Assembly (NCBI GenBank): GCA_036571765.1 | Contig: BROE01000022.1 | Location: forward strand, 9,479,920 to 9,543,919 | Length of the DNA stretch: 64,000 bases | Source of the DNA: Plecoglossus altivelis | Lineage: Eukaryota; Chordata; Actinopteri; Osmeriformes; Plecoglossidae | Reading direction: 5' to 3' | Shown here: positions 1 through 13,900 of the stretch, in pieces | Layout of the letters: the number at the start of each line of letters is the position of its first letter | How positions within the stretch are numbered: the stretch's first letter is position 1 | The notes under the pieces: generated by a model | What the model saw: the letters and a program-made list of their open reading frames with translations, nothing else | What the model was told of the DNA's origin: nothing | The model's database searches: none | Program-made: the position numbers and the translations under genes

Positions 1-343
1 GGCTCACCGCCCTACATCCCTGCTGATTCCACACACCTTCATCCTGCTGCTTGGTACGGCCAACGAGGAACCCTTCGCCTGCTTGGTGGGGGTGGGGGGA
101 GGGTGAGAGCGACGACTGTCAGTTCTCTAAGTGGAAGTTTCAGAAGCTATGCATGGCCAACGCTTTTGTGTGTGTGTGGGGGGGAGGGGGGGGCGGTTGT
201 TTGGTGTAATGAGAAATGACGGAATGAGAAACGTCTCCCCCTTGCTCAGACGCCCACGCGCACACGCAGCCAGGCACCGGCGGACAGCTGCGTCAACGCG
301 CAGCTCCCTGAAAACCACCAGATGCTGCCTTCCTCTCCCTTAC

Positions 344-667
344 CTGGATCCCGATAAGAATGCCCTTCTGAGGCAGCTTGAAGCCCGTGGACAGCATGGC
401 CTTCAGGAAGGCTGAATAGATGTTTTGTCCAAAGCAGGCCACCTGCAGACACACAAATCCAAACTAGTCAACTACCTTTGCAGTGCGCGCATGTGCGTCT
501 CTTGTGTGTCTCTCTATACGAGTGCGTCCGCCTACCATGTTTTAGTGTGTGTGTGACCATGTTTTAGTGTGTGTGTGTGATTAAGAGCATACTTCTCCAG
601 TGGATGCCATCTCACAGCGCAGCACTGGGTCAGCATCCCGCAGGCGAGGCCAGGAGAACATGGGAGC
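344..667 (-). CDS. cps1: cps1 exons 32-33: start of the C-terminal regulatory region, last coding sequence in the window
   Basis: Exon 593-667 (25 codons) encodes APMFSWPRLRDADPVLRCEM through STGE. Exon 344-442 (33 codons) encodes VACFGQNIYSAFLKAMLSTG through LIGIQ. Both are phase 0 at both ends and match human CPS1 closely. They are separated from exon 31 by the largest intron (668-5705). The first 343 bases are intron; no further coding sequence was seen there, so the last exons, including the N-acetylglutamate site, are outside the window. Confidence 0.93.
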
Positions 668-3600
668 CTGCCAGAGGAACAGCAAGCAGCAGGACAGACA
701 CGTTCAGGAGGGCTGATGCCAGCAGCCTTCATGGTACCGAACCCATCGTGTCAAGTGAGAATCTGGTTATTACTCCCCGTCCTCCCTCCCCCTCCCGTCC
801 CCTCCCCTCCTCCCTCCACACAAAAACACGGCGAGTTCACACGAACAAACCATCACACACCGGCGCCCCTCGGGATCACCTGAGCGAGCGCTTTCAGAGC
901 AAGGCTGCCACCTACAGGCGCCAGGGAGGCACCGCGACCCTCGACGCGGCGCGTGGGCGAGGATTCGACGGAGCACGAGCATAATTCGTCGTTTTTTTTT
1001 TTTTTTGTTTTTTTGTGTGTGTGCGCGCGCGGGGGGTGGGGGGGGGGGGGGGTGGGGGGGGCAGGGGAAGAGAAAGTTAGAGCGCTGTGATCAGTGGATC
1101 GGTCCGTCTTTAACTAGTTCGAGGCACGCTGGTCTTGTGACTTTAGTTCTTAGTTGTATCTAGTCGCGCGCTGTTTGGTGATGTAGCTGGGTCAGGAGCA
1201 AGACGAGATGTGGGAGGGGTAGGGGGCTACGGCGTGAGGTGGTAAGCGGATGTCGAGGGGGGGAGCTCAAGCAGAGGACAGGGGAGGACAGCGGGGCACC
1301 GTGGAGGAGGGGAGCCCAGGTTCTCCTGCTCCTCCTTATTGTGTTAGAGAGGTATTAGAGTGCCAAGCCACCCTGATTGCCCCAGTGTGGAAAGCCATTC
1401 TTATCTCCCCAATTAGAGCTAGACAGCTCCCATTAGCCTGCTCTCATATGGCAGAGGAGGGCGAGAGGGAGGGAGAAGAGGAGGGAGGATGAAGGGGCGT
1501 GAAGGAAGGAGAGGATGAGAGAGATGGACACAGGGGGGACAGGCAGGTTACAGTGTTACGCCGCTTCAACATATCATATTGAAAACCATCCAGGAGGACA
1601 TTTCTCTCCTCTGGTCTCTGATCTCCCTCCAAGCTGATTTTGTGCGATGGCCAGCGAAAGAGCTCAGACTGCATCTTAAATAATGAAATACTTGTCGCGT
1701 ATATTTTGGGGGGGCTGGGGAAATGGGGGTGGTTCACAACAGATCGTATTAGATTTGGGCGCTAAATAGATCCCTTGATAAATAATATGAGTTATTGGCC
1801 GTGTCGAGGCGAGGAGCTCAAACAATGAGAGGGAGCGTTTGATCTGATCGTTGTAACCAAGTTGACTAAAGTGTTTGTATTCTCCCTGGTGGAAAGTCTA
1901 AGCCTTTGGTAAATGAAAGCAGACTCCGCATGGTAGTTAGATGTTAATAGAGGTCTAGTGGGTCATCATAAAAGCGCACTTGGTAACGTAGTGGTTGAAC
2001 ATTGTAGAGCTAGCGCAGCACGCCTACACACACGCACGCATATACGCGCGCACACACACACGCGCGCGTCTCACACACCGCTAAATAGACTTGAAGCTTT
2101 GGGGCTACAGCACAGTGTCCAGGTGGAAATCATTGGCTATCTGGAAAGCAGGCTATCTAATCAGCAGTGAATGTGTGAAACGCTGGTGTTTGCATGCTAA
2201 TGTGGAGACAAAGGGAACAGCTACGATAGAAACGTACAGAAATTGTCCTTTGTCTAGTGCATGGTTCTTGACCCTGCAATTCTTGCTAGCTGTTTCTTTT
2301 CAGACGTATATAGTTGGGTTCTTACCGTTCGTTAGTCTTCTGGTTTTCGGAAAGCCCCCAGCTCTTAGCGTATACATTTTCTGGGGGCATTCTTAACGGT
2401 TGTGGGGCCTGTTCGTAACAAAACATGGGGGGTGTTCATCCAGACGTCTCGGTCGTCAACGGGTAGGTTCTTTTTTCACTCCTGGTGGAGTTTGTGCGGC
2501 TCGGCTTGCAGTGCCCCATTTAGCCTAGTCGTCGATTCTTACTTATTAAGCTGCTCACCTCGTCTCGTGGAAGTATACGCTGGGTGACTATACAGGCTCT
2601 CTGTATCTTCATCTCTTCTTGGGTTTCTAAGTACTCTTGTCTTCTCTTCTCTTCTCTGCTCTCTCTCTTCCTCTCTCTCTCTCCCTCCCTCTTTTTCACT
2701 CTCTCTCTCTCTCTCTCCCCCTCTCTCTCACTCTCCCTCCTCTCTCTTTTACTCTCACTCTCTAACCCTAACCCTAAAACCCCAACCCAAACCTAATACC
2801 CTCTCTCCCTCTCTCTCTTTCACTGTTCCTCTCTTTCTCTCTCCTTTCTCGTTGTATATGTCTACTCTCTCTTCTCCGCCTCTCTTTTCACTCCTCTCTC
2901 TAGTTTCTCTCCCTCTCTCTGTTGTTTCGCAACACGAACTGGGGATCGGCGGGTGGGGGGCAGTTTCTGTGGGAATCTGTGTCCGTTCCGCTTCTTCTCT
3001 AAGCAGCAGGAGTGACAGAGCCAAGCAGATGTGAGGAGGAGGAGGCCAATCTTTATTGGTTGCGGCAGTAAGGTGTGTGTGTGTGTGTGGGATGGTAGTG
3101 AGTGGGTGTGTTGTTGTTGCTGGGTAGACTACCGGCTCATGGATGGACGAGCATTTATCGCATGATTTCCGAGACCGTTTTTCCCGGTCGTTCCGCCACG
3201 GGAGCCTATTTCGCGGCCCTTGCTCTCTGTCGAAGAGAAAGTGTGCAGGGTTGGGTCATGCGTTAATACCCCCGTCCCTCCCACACACACAACACACACA
3301 CGTCTCCAGCTCCCCTCCGGGTCAGTAACGTAGCATCTACGATAGAATGGATATAACAAGCCCAACGTAAACGAATAACCAATCAATCTCAGCATCGCAA
3401 GCTGATGCTTCTGGGAGAATAGTTAGTGTAATCCTCTCGCTTACTGCAGCTTGAATTTAGCGGGGAAAAGGAGACGAGGGGAAAGAGAGACCAGGCTGTT
3501 GTCTGAGACGTCAGCAACACCTGTATAACATTCAGCATGAGTCTTGCGTGCTCGGTCGCTATCTTGTTGTGTCTCTTCTCACTGCCTCTTCCTTGTGTCC

Positions 3601-6600
3601 AATACCGCTCCCCCCCCAGCATACAGCCTCGAGATCTTGCTGGCTCAGAAAATTAGAGATTGTAGGGGTATCGTGTCTGGTAGGTGGCTGTCTGTCGCCT
3701 GCAGGGCCAGCTCTGGCTCATTCGTTAAGATGTGTCCTCGGTTTCAGTCGCTTTGCTTGCTTTGTGCGGTGGCTTCAACTTCTCCCCCCCCCCAGGCCCC
3801 TTCCTCTACTGGTTCTGTTGTTCACGTTGAAAACCAAAAGCGTGAAAAAAAAGAAGAAATCACACAACGGGGACTTGTTAGTCGAAGAAAACTCGCTGCT
3901 TCTCAAACGCTCTGAGAGCCGGAGCGAGGGAGGACGGGGGAGAGAGGGAGGACGGGGAGAGCGAGGGGAAGGAGGGGGGTCGCAGCGAGGGAGGCACGGG
4001 GGGGCGAGGCGTAACCAGATGGGAAACGTACGAGTAATCACGGGGCATACGCGCGCCTAATAAATATAAAGCTCTGCTGGTCTCTCCGGGGCGGTGGGAG
4101 AGAGGGAGTTTTGAAGCTGCTGCGGTCTGTGTTAGCAAGAAGGCTGGGGGAGAGGAGCTGTTTCTGGCGGCCAGATGAGTATGATCTGGCGTGCTTGTGT
4201 GCGTGCTCGTATATGTCTGTGTGTGTGTGCTGTGTGTGTGCACAGCGCTGATGGATATATATTGTTGAAGGACGTCCATTGTGTATTTTATTGGTGCATC
4301 TTAATGTGTTGTTTTTTTGAGGGGGGTGTTTTTTTTTGGATAGTTGTTTTTTTGAAGCAGACTACCTTGGAGATGGGAGCATATGTTAACACAGCCAGCG
4401 TTTAGTGTTTGGCTTGTTGGGGAGACGGCGTGGTGGGAGAAGAGCACGGCGACCGCGAGGAGACGCAGCGCCAAACTCCCAGTCAGCTGAAGCTGGAGTT
4501 ATCTCAACAGGGGGTCCCTAGCTTGTCATTTCAAACTGTCAAATCTCCATCAAACTCTCCGTGGGGTGGCAGTTCCATAGAGTGTATATAGATCTTCTCC
4601 TCCACCTGGGCGCGGTTTGGGTTCTCATGTAATCATCTTCTCCGTTGCCCCTCCCGTCCCTTCCCCCATCGGGAGCCGTTTGCCAGCCTCAGATCGCCCT
4701 TCCGGTCCCGGCCCTCCATTAAAAAGGGCGAGAAGTCGAGTCAGTATCATTGACTGCCGGTAAACGAGTCAGTCTTTTCAGCCGGGGTCTCACTCAAGAT
4801 GATGCACGCGTGGTGAGTGTTCCCTGTGAGGCGTGGTAGCCGTGAAGATTGAGATACTTTGGAGCCCAGCAGAGAGGAGGGGGGGGGGGGGGATTAGTCT
4901 GCTCTCTTTGGTGGTGCAACGCTGCCTCCCAACCACCTCCATTGTGCTGGTACTCCTTTGTAATTATATAGGAAATTACTTTGGGAGAAAACACTGTGCA
5001 TTGAAGCAGCTGGCTCTTAGCACTAAACATTGGAAAGGAAGGGCTTGAAAAGCGAGCGAAAAACGCTGAAAAGCCCCCCCCCACACGTACGCCCGCTGCC
5101 GTTATCACAACCGCTTAGCGAGGAGCTCCTTGCTCTTAATTGCTACCCTCGTCCGTCATGTCCCATCGAGGGTTCAACTTTCAATACCTGTTGCCAGCGG
5201 TATTGTGTCTAATGATATTGTACATGTGGAAAACCCCCCGAGTGTGGGCTGCGATCTGACGACCTGTGCCCCGAGCGCTGCAGCCAGAGGCGGTTCCGAG
5301 CCGAGCCGGTCATTAAAACGCATGTGTCGGGTCTCCACAATCGGTGGAAATGACAAGCGAGGAGGAGGGTATTAATTAGCTGCAGGCGAGAACTCTCTCC
5401 TGCCCGTCCCTCTTTAGTGTAGAACATGGCGGAGACAATGGGAGCAGTTTCACCACACCTGGCATTGTACTCCGGGCAGCACCTCGTTCCTCATTGGTTA
5501 GGCCGAGGGCCTATCGTAGTGTGACGTTACCGGGTTACTAGGTAGACGAACGTCGAACCCAGTTGGCGGGCAGAAAAAAGCGTCGACGAGTAGTTTAGAG
5601 GCTAATACAATGTTAAGAGCCCTGGGTGTTCTAGAAACTTCCTTGCAGCCCATGGTAGGCCTTTCAGTAACATCTGTCGTTCCACACGGTTACGGTTCTA
5701 TTCACCTTGATGCCCACGAAGTCGACAGGGATGATGGGGTTCTCCAGGGAGGGCAGCGCGGCCTCATCCAGAGACTCGCCCACCATCACCCTGGTGGCCA
5801 CGCTGATGAAGTCCACCCCGATGGTCTTGGAGACGAAGGGGAAGGAGCGCGATGCCCGCAGGTTGCACTCGATCACCTGGGGAGGAGAGGGGCACAGCAG
5901 GAAGGGGGGGGGACCCTGTGTCACACGGTGGGCGTTGGCTTTTCCACACGCTTAGCCACACGCTAAGATGACGCCGTGGAGCAGGCCGGGGAGGGGGGAG
6001 CTCTGCAATCCGCGTGACCTTTCGGATCGCACGCCAGTTTTGGGCCCCGGGAGAGAAAGCGGCGTTTATCGACAACTGGCTGTGAACGTTTCCCCCGTCA
6101 GTTGTTTTTTTGGGGGAGGGGGGGTGGGTCACGCACGGGGAAACAGCTCTTACCATGACATCATTGCCTTTCACCAGAAACTGCGTGTTAAACGGGCCGG
6201 AAATCTCGAACGCCTTGGCGATCTTCCGAGTGGCGGCCTTAACCTGGAAGAGAAGAGACGCAGAAACCAGAAGCGCAAAGTCTGTCGAGAGATCTACTTT
6301 TGTCGAGGGATTCATTCAGAATGCTGTCGAGAGCGGCCATAAATCAGACTGAATCTTAGCACGGTCATGTATAAGCCTTCTGTGTTTGTGTCAACATGTG
6401 CGTGCCTATTGACACCTCAGAAGTATTGGTTCACGATCAAATCAATTAGGTGGAGAAAACGGCCCGCTTCCTGCGCCGCGGTGTGGGCGGAACGGGCGGC
6501 AGGTCGCTGAAAAGTACTGAAGCGGTGTTGTTGGTAAGTGAGTGGATGCGGCTAGCTCAGGAGCAGGGCTCACCTTCTCCAGTGCCCCCTGGCTGATGGA

Positions 6601-9142
6601 CTGGGTGGGAAGCATGAGCGTGGCGTCCCCGGAGTGGACCCCGGCATCCTCCACGTGTTCGGTGATGGCGTGCACCAGCACCTGAGGCACACGAGGTCGG
6701 AACAGCAGGGGGTGAAGGCCAGGCTACGGCGCGGCGGCAGGGCTCGGGGAGTACGGAACGCTCTTATCTCGCTAATGGCCATGGCTGAGAGCCAGGTTGT
6801 AGCTGAGCGTCCACCCCGGCTCCTTCAGGAGCAGCTTCTCCTGACAGTAACGACACATGAACTCCCCGCCCCTCCCTCTCCCTGCCGCGATGAAAAAGCA
6901 GGGGCGCTTCCATGAGGTGCTGTGTCATTAGCGCATTTAAACAGCCGCTAACTGCAGCGTTCATTAACGCTCGTCTGCTGAAGCCTGTAATTAATATGGG
7001 GGAGGGCACACGCACACGCACGCACACACACACACACACACATACACACATGCACACACACACACAAACATGCACAGCTCCCTGACTGCTACCACTGGCT
7101 GCTGGGAAGAACCAGGCCTGCTTGGCATTCCATCAATGAACGGAGTAGTAATGCTGGAGAGAAAGAGATGAGGGCAGGAGGGAGATCGCTGTTGGGTAGA
7201 AAGAGAGACAGAGAGAGAGAGACAAAGAGAGAGCGAGAGAGACACAGAACAAGAGTGCGAGAGACAGAGAGAGAGGCAGAGACAGAGGCAGAGAGAGAGA
7301 CAGAGAGAGAGACACAGAGCAAGAGTGCGAGAGACAGAAAGAGACAGAGAGAGAGCGAGAGAGAGCGAGAGAGAGCGAGAGAGAGCGAGAGAGAGCGAGA
7401 GACAGAGAGGGAGAGAGAGCGAGAGACAGAGAGACAGAGGGAGAGAGAGAGGGAGCGATGAAGTGCGATACGGCTACGGTGAACAGAAACTTGAAGAAAG
7501 GCAACCAAAGTTGGTGTTTGAGCTAAACTAATCCAAGCAGCTTCCTCTTATCTGCATGTCCACTTGCATGTATTCCAACCCCAAATCCCCTGGAAGGCCA
7601 ACAGTCGTTTACCGACCAAGTAAGCTCCTGTAAATCCTGCTCTTTTTCCTGTTAGCAGAACACTATTCTGCCCATCTACAGCAGCGCTTCAGTCGAGGTG
7701 AACAAAAAGTGATGCAGCTTGGATAGACTGCATGACTAGATGGTGAGGAACGTACTGCAGCTCCGTGGTGTGGATAGACTGCATGACTAGACAGTGTGGA
7801 TAGACTGCATGACTAGACAGTGTGAGGAACGTACTGCAGCTCCATGGTGTGGATAGACTGCATGACTAGACAGTGTGGATAGACTGCATGACTAGACAGT
7901 GTGGATAGACTGCATGACTAGACAGTGTGAGGAACGTACTGCAGTTCCGTGGTGTGGATAGACTGCATGACTAGACAGTGTGAGGAACGTACTGCAGCTC
8001 TGTGGTGTGGATAGACTGCATGACTAGACGGTGTGGATAGACTGCATGACTAGACAGTGTGGATAGACTGCATGACTAGACAGTGTGAGGAACGTACTGC
8101 AGCTCCATGGTGTGGATAGACTGCATGACTAGACGGTGTGAGGAACGTACTGCAGCTCCGTGGTGTGGATAGACTGCATGACTAGACGGTGTGGATAGAC
8201 TGCATGACTAGACAGTGTGAGGAACGTACTGCAGCTCCGTGGTGTGTCCATGCAGAGGCGAGTGGGGGTCAGCCAGCTGACAGCACGCTAGGCTGCTCTA
8301 CATGGGCTGGATCACCTCCCTCTGACACGGCACTTCTGCAGCAGGAGCCTCAGGGCCCCCGAGGCTGCCCTGGGTCACAGCATCCTGACAGCAGGAGCTG
8401 CTAACCACTCACGGACCACTCAGCCTGAACCAGCGCACACACGCACGGACACACGCATACAGACACACACACGCACGCACACGCATACACACACACGCAC
8501 GCGCGCACGCATACACACACGCGCACACACACACACGCACACACCCAAACACAGGCGCAATAACACAAACACGTACGCCCATACACACAAACACACAGGC
8601 GAGCGCATACACACATACAATCACACAGGCGCGCACAAACACATACGCAATCACACAAACACGCGCACACACATACAAACACTCGCGCAAACACACATGC
8701 GCAAACGCATGCACGTAAACTGACACACACAAGCAGGCCCACGCACGACTACAAGGTCATATGAATTTCCAAAAACTACTTTCGGGATAAACATTTTGGT
8801 GCTGCCTTTGAAAAAAATTCGGAGGCCGACAAAACATGCCTGGAAGAGAAAATGACTTCATATCTAAGGAAGATATAATCACGCCGAAAAAGATTTCACA
8901 GAAAGACTTTGACATTTTGCGTTCTGGCTTTCAATAAAATGTTTTTCCATTTCCCCTGATCCCCTGTCTGGCAATCCTGCGATCACTGCGGTAATGTCCC
9001 ACAAAGTGACGGAGGACATTCTTCACTCTAATCATCCGTACAGCTCTTCCTCTTGCAGACAGATTTGATCCAGGCTTTAACACCCGTGCAATACAACAGT
9101 GTGAATATAATACTAAACCCCAAGCTGGGAAGGCTTGTGTGG

Positions 9143-9173
<31 letters not shown>

Positions 9174-10953
9174 GTTGTGCGTGTGTGGTAGGAGAGATGA
9201 GTGATGGGATTGGACGAGGCTGAATCTGCATGTGGGTGAATCCTGGTCTCGGGAGGTAGAACGCGGAGGCCTCACCTTGCCCTGCCTGGCCACAGCATCC
9301 ACCTCCACCTCCCTGGCTCCCTGGATGAACTTGGTGATGACGACCGGGTGTTCCTGCGGAGGAGGAGAGCGTGGAGCACAGATCAGCGCACGCTCACTGG
9401 GGGGGGGGGGGGGGGGGGGGAACGCACACGACTCCAGAGGTTTGGCAGCGATGCATCTCGGCGGCCTGTTTCGAAAACAATTTGTGGCGCGGTGGAAAGT
9501 TGAGCGAGGCCCCTGTGAAGACTACTAGGAAGGATGAATTGCAAAGCCAGGACGGAGAGCCGGGATGCTAAGAGGAGGGGCGTGAGGCTGGGATGAGGAC
9601 AGGAGGACGCTCTTGATGAGCGTTGGGTCTGCCTGCCCCTGAGAGACAGGTGTCTGATGCGATGTGCTCAAAAGCAAGGTTCATCCAGGTCTCTCCAACA
9701 CACACACACACACGCACACACACGCAAATGCATGCCTCATCAGATGAGGCCGTCTGTCCAAGTCCAGCCCCTGGGCGGAGCCACGTTGCGGGGCCAGGTG
9801 CACTAGTGCCACCCAGAGTGAGATGGTGGGCGGGACATTGCAACACAACAAGCGCTTCCCCCTAGGTCATGCCAGCCAGAGGTACGAGCTCATTCAAGCA
9901 CTGAGGACGGGGAGGACAGAGTGTGTTTGGGTCAATTTTGGGTACCCTCGAGTATGTGTGTGTCAAAGGTCTTTTTTCTTCTGTATTATTGAACTTCAGG
10001 CGTAGTAACGTGCGACTAGAGTTATTGGAGGTTCTAAGTAGACGCGTCTTGTTATCTGTCACAAGCAACCTACTGCCAGCCTGAGAAATAAATGTCCAAA
10101 TGTAAAGCGCATTTCTGACGTGTTACTGTCTTGATACCACTCATAGGGTTAGCGAGTGCAGCCCAGCCCAGCCTGCAGCTCTCAGAGAGGGACTACATGT
10201 GATGTGGGGAGGCGGAGGTGGTGGTGATGTTGCTCTGACGAACATCAAGCTCATCCCCAGGGACTGGAGCAGCGACGGGAGAGGAGCTTGGGTGAGAGCC
10301 CAGCGTGGACAGCAACAGACAGGCCAGGCAGGGAAACACAGAGAGAGAGAGGAGGAGGGGGAGGGAGGATGGGGGGGGGCGGAGCAGAAGAAAGGGAAAA
10401 CAGGGAGAAATCGATGGTATCCCTGGGCTATAAAGAGGGCCTGGGTGCAGGTGAGGAGACCATTAGCGGCAGACAAGGGAGCCTGTTTGTTTACTCTGCC
10501 CCCCTCCTCCCCCTCACCCCCCCTTCCCCCTTTGCCCATTCTTACTTCTCACTCTCTTTCCCCGCGCAACAGTTCTCGCGAGGTCTCGGCTGAAGGGCGC
10601 TGGCGTTTATCCCGCCACGGCCAAATGACTTGGAATACGCCGATGCCACCCCTTGGCATGTGTGGAGGGGAGAGGGGAGAGAGACTGTGGTCAAGGCTCT
10701 CGGGCCTGAGGGTCGTTCATCTCCTCCCCCCTCCATCCATCCCTCCCCCCTCCCTCCCCCTGGAGCTCACCTGGGACACCTGAGCAGCCTCTTCCAGGAA
10801 GCGCCTCATCTCCTCCTCGCCGTGAACCACGTTCATCGCTGAGCCACTGGCAGGGAGGAATCACAGGAAGGGGGAGAGAGAGAGAGTGAGAGAGGGGGGG
10901 AGAGACAGAGAGAGGGAGAGAAAGAAAGAGAAGGAGAATGTGAGAGGGGGAGG

Positions 10954-10997
<44 letters not shown>

Positions 10998-13900
10998 GAG
11001 AGGGAGAGAAAGAGAGGGAGAGACAGAGAGACAGAGACAGAAAGAGAGGGAGAGTGAGAGAGGGGGGGGAGAGGGGGGATGCCAAAACAAAAGAAAGTTT
11101 GTTTGATCAATAGTTGATATCTCCCAGTTGCATCATTACCAGGAAGAAAGGTTTAGTGCAGCGCCGAAAACAAGAACCAAGCAGATAGAGAGGGAGGAGA
11201 GGGGAGAAGAAGAAGAGAAGAGAGGAGAGATGAGAAGGCAAGAGAAGAGGAGAAGAAGAAGAAGAAGAGAAGGGAGTTATTTAGGTCAGTCAGCACTTCG
11301 GGCTCCTCGCAGTAAGTTAGATTTCTTAAAGCTGAGACAAAAAGCGTTTTGTGTTTATTTTGGGGGGAGGACTGAAACACCTCTCTGTGTCTTCTGCTGT
11401 TTGCGCGGCTAGTTGGGCGCCATCCTGCTCCAGACACATGAGTCACGTGTCACATGAGTCACATGTGTCACATGACAGGTGGAGAGGGGGGGGGGNNNNN
11501 ACAGTCACACAGCCTATGCTACGATGCACTGCCTCCTGGACTGTGTTCAGAGGAGTTAAGCTTCATGGACACATGCTGTCCAGGCAGGCAGGGGAGAAAG
11601 TCTGGCTGGCTATTTCAGGAAGTGTTAGACACAGTCAAAGAACCCGTCTCAAACCATTAACTAACATGTCAGCCTAGCGCTGGCGCTTTCAGGGGAAAGC
11701 GATCTAAGAGGCCAGCCTGCCCTGAGGGCAGTGAACACAGAACAGGAGGAGGAGGAGGAGGACAGGGGCCATGGATGGAGGAGGTGAGGAGTTGAGGAGT
11801 TGAGTAGGGGGAGAGGGTGGTGTCGGGCATAGATAAAGGAGAGCATTAAGAATGGACAGGATGGAGACGGAAAAAAATACGAATCCTTTCGAAACTGTTC
11901 CTCCCCAAGTACCGGCGAGTCCTCTTACTAGCAAGCTGCATTTTGCAGCAGGCGAATCCGACGTGCTTTTGAGACGGCCCTGACCCGCTGGCCTCAGTGC
12001 ATTCTGGAACACTGATGCAACCAAAGTCTACTCTCGAGGAACGCAAGACTACAAGTGGACGTTCGCTGCGAGTGGAACTGACATCTACCTGTCTATCTGT
12101 TACTGGATGAGCCTCGTTTGAGAACAGCAGCGCCGTGGATGAGAACTGGTCATTATGTAACCTTACAGGATTGGTCTGGCGCTTGACCTATAAAGACTTT
12201 ATTGGCCAATATAGGTGGCCAGTAAAGTGTGCTTATGAGGTCACTCCACTGCTTGCTAGTCTTTCTCTCTCTCTTTGATGAGCTGAATTGACAAAGCGTG
12301 CGACCCATCAAAGCCTTTCTGGGACGGGTCGGAATAAAGAGCCGTCGTTATGGGGCCCCTGGGGGTCCCCGACAGGATCCAGGCAGAGAGAGGCGATGGC
12401 CTGAGGCCTTTCCCAGCCAACCCTGCTGGTTCAGACTAACCCCCCACCCCCAACACACACTCCACCAGGGCTTGAGAGTCATGGCCAGCTGCCTCAAGCA
12501 CCTGAACTAGCCCACTGTGCCTCCACCCAGCTCCTGCTGTGGCTTGATTACGTGGAAATGAGCAATTCAGACCCGCTGAAAGACCCTTCCTTGCGCCAGC
12601 TTTGCGCTGACGGGTTCCGGGGCGTGCATCCTTTTTTGCTATGGGTCTCCTAGACGACCTGCGTTTCAAGGCCAGAGTGACAACCTATGGGAAGGCTGTT
12701 TCCCCCCCACGCTGGAGGTAATCAGTCTTCCAGAGAGCTCCTTGCTCGAACTCACAGGGGCATTTACACACGGTCACTGGGAGGAACAGCAGACGCGATT
12801 GAAACGAGACCCGTGTTGAAAACCAGTGCAAAGTCAGGCCATGTCGCTGTGAACATGAGACGATGAAGAGTGAAAAGACAGAGGGAGAGATGGAAAGGGA
12901 GAGAATGATAGAGACAGGGAGAGAGACTGAAAAAGCGAGAGAGAGCGAGACTGATAGAGAGAGACTGAGAAACAGAGAGAGCGAGAAAGCGAGAGAGAGA
13001 GAGCGAGAGAGCGAGCGAGACTGATAGAGAGAGACTGAGAAACAGAGAGAGAGCGAGAAAGCGAGAGAGAGAGCGAGACTGATAGAGAGAGACTGAGAAA
13101 CAGAGAGAGAGCGAGAGAGGAATCAGAGTCTGAGATGTGAAGCCTTACCTCAGAACATAGGAAGGACGCAGGAGACAAGGGTAGCCCACCTTGTTAGCGA
13201 AGGCGAAGGCATCTTCCTGGAAAACACACAAGATGCAAAAGTGATGAGTCTTAAGTGCCAACAGCGCCAGCTGGGGACGAGGGAAAGCGTTTGTCCGTCG
13301 GCCGGTGGGCGTGCGTGGGCTGAAGTGGCCCTTCGAGAGCGCGGCCTTTCATTTCCAAAGCGAACCTGGGACAGGATTCCATTAGCTGTTACCATAACAA
13401 CGGCCCACCGTTGTTTGAAAACGTGCGCGCGGTACGTGTACCGTGTGTGTGTGTGTGTGTGTGTGTGAGCGCGTGCACGGCAGCTATTCCGGTGTGTGTC
13501 CCGTCTGGTTTATCAGAGTGCTACTCCAGGACGTTTCATTCACATGGAACTAGGCAGGCTGAGAGGCCCATTAGAGGGCCCTGTGATGGGCAGAGGCAGC
13601 TCCAGGCCCCTGATGAGGGCCTAAAAGCTTCCTCGGCCCCCTTAACATCCAGCGGCGAGCCGGTGCTAGGGACAGAACGCTGAGGAATAATCACCTGAAT
13701 GGTCGCAGCGAGAGCTTTAAGAGATGGGGGAGATGTCGCGGCGGAATTGACGCTCGCATTTCCGGGAAGAAATTCGAAGGGGAGTCAAAGGGGAGGGGAT
13801 GGTCAAAAGAACGGAAGGTTCCAGATTCGTAGCCAGTTTTCAGGGTGGGTCGACTCTGCGCTTTTAGTTCTCTCAAACCCTCTCCCTCCCTCCTCCTCCT

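Larger units (their letters stand above)
6682..9275 (-). other. cps1 intron of 2.6 kb packed with tandem repeats
   Basis: From left to right: a CA tract (about 7009-7076), a GA-rich tract (about 7199-7460), a composite minisatellite (7719-8246), a long imperfect CA/CG tract (about 8430-8745) and a GT tract (about 9146-9173). Long open frames in these tracts are products of the repeats and not genes. Confidence 0.75.

Noticed and set aside
1..343. Possible further cps1 exon at the window edge
   Set aside because: Neither strand matches the residues that follow LIGIQ in vertebrate CPS1, so this is read as intron.
7089..7508. Long serine/leucine-rich and arginine/glutamate-rich open frames on both strands
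   Set aside because: They are translations of the GA/CT tract. The same happens at 10691-11113, 12834-13178, 19605-20246, 58366-58909 and 60304-60991.
7719..8246. Regular repeats resembling a CRISPR array
   Set aside because: There are two interleaved repeat units with no unique spacers, in an intron of a vertebrate gene and with no cas gene.
8401..8742. Cysteine/valine-rich frame of 113 codons on the minus strand
   Set aside because: It is a direct translation of the CA/CG repeat, in all three frames at once.
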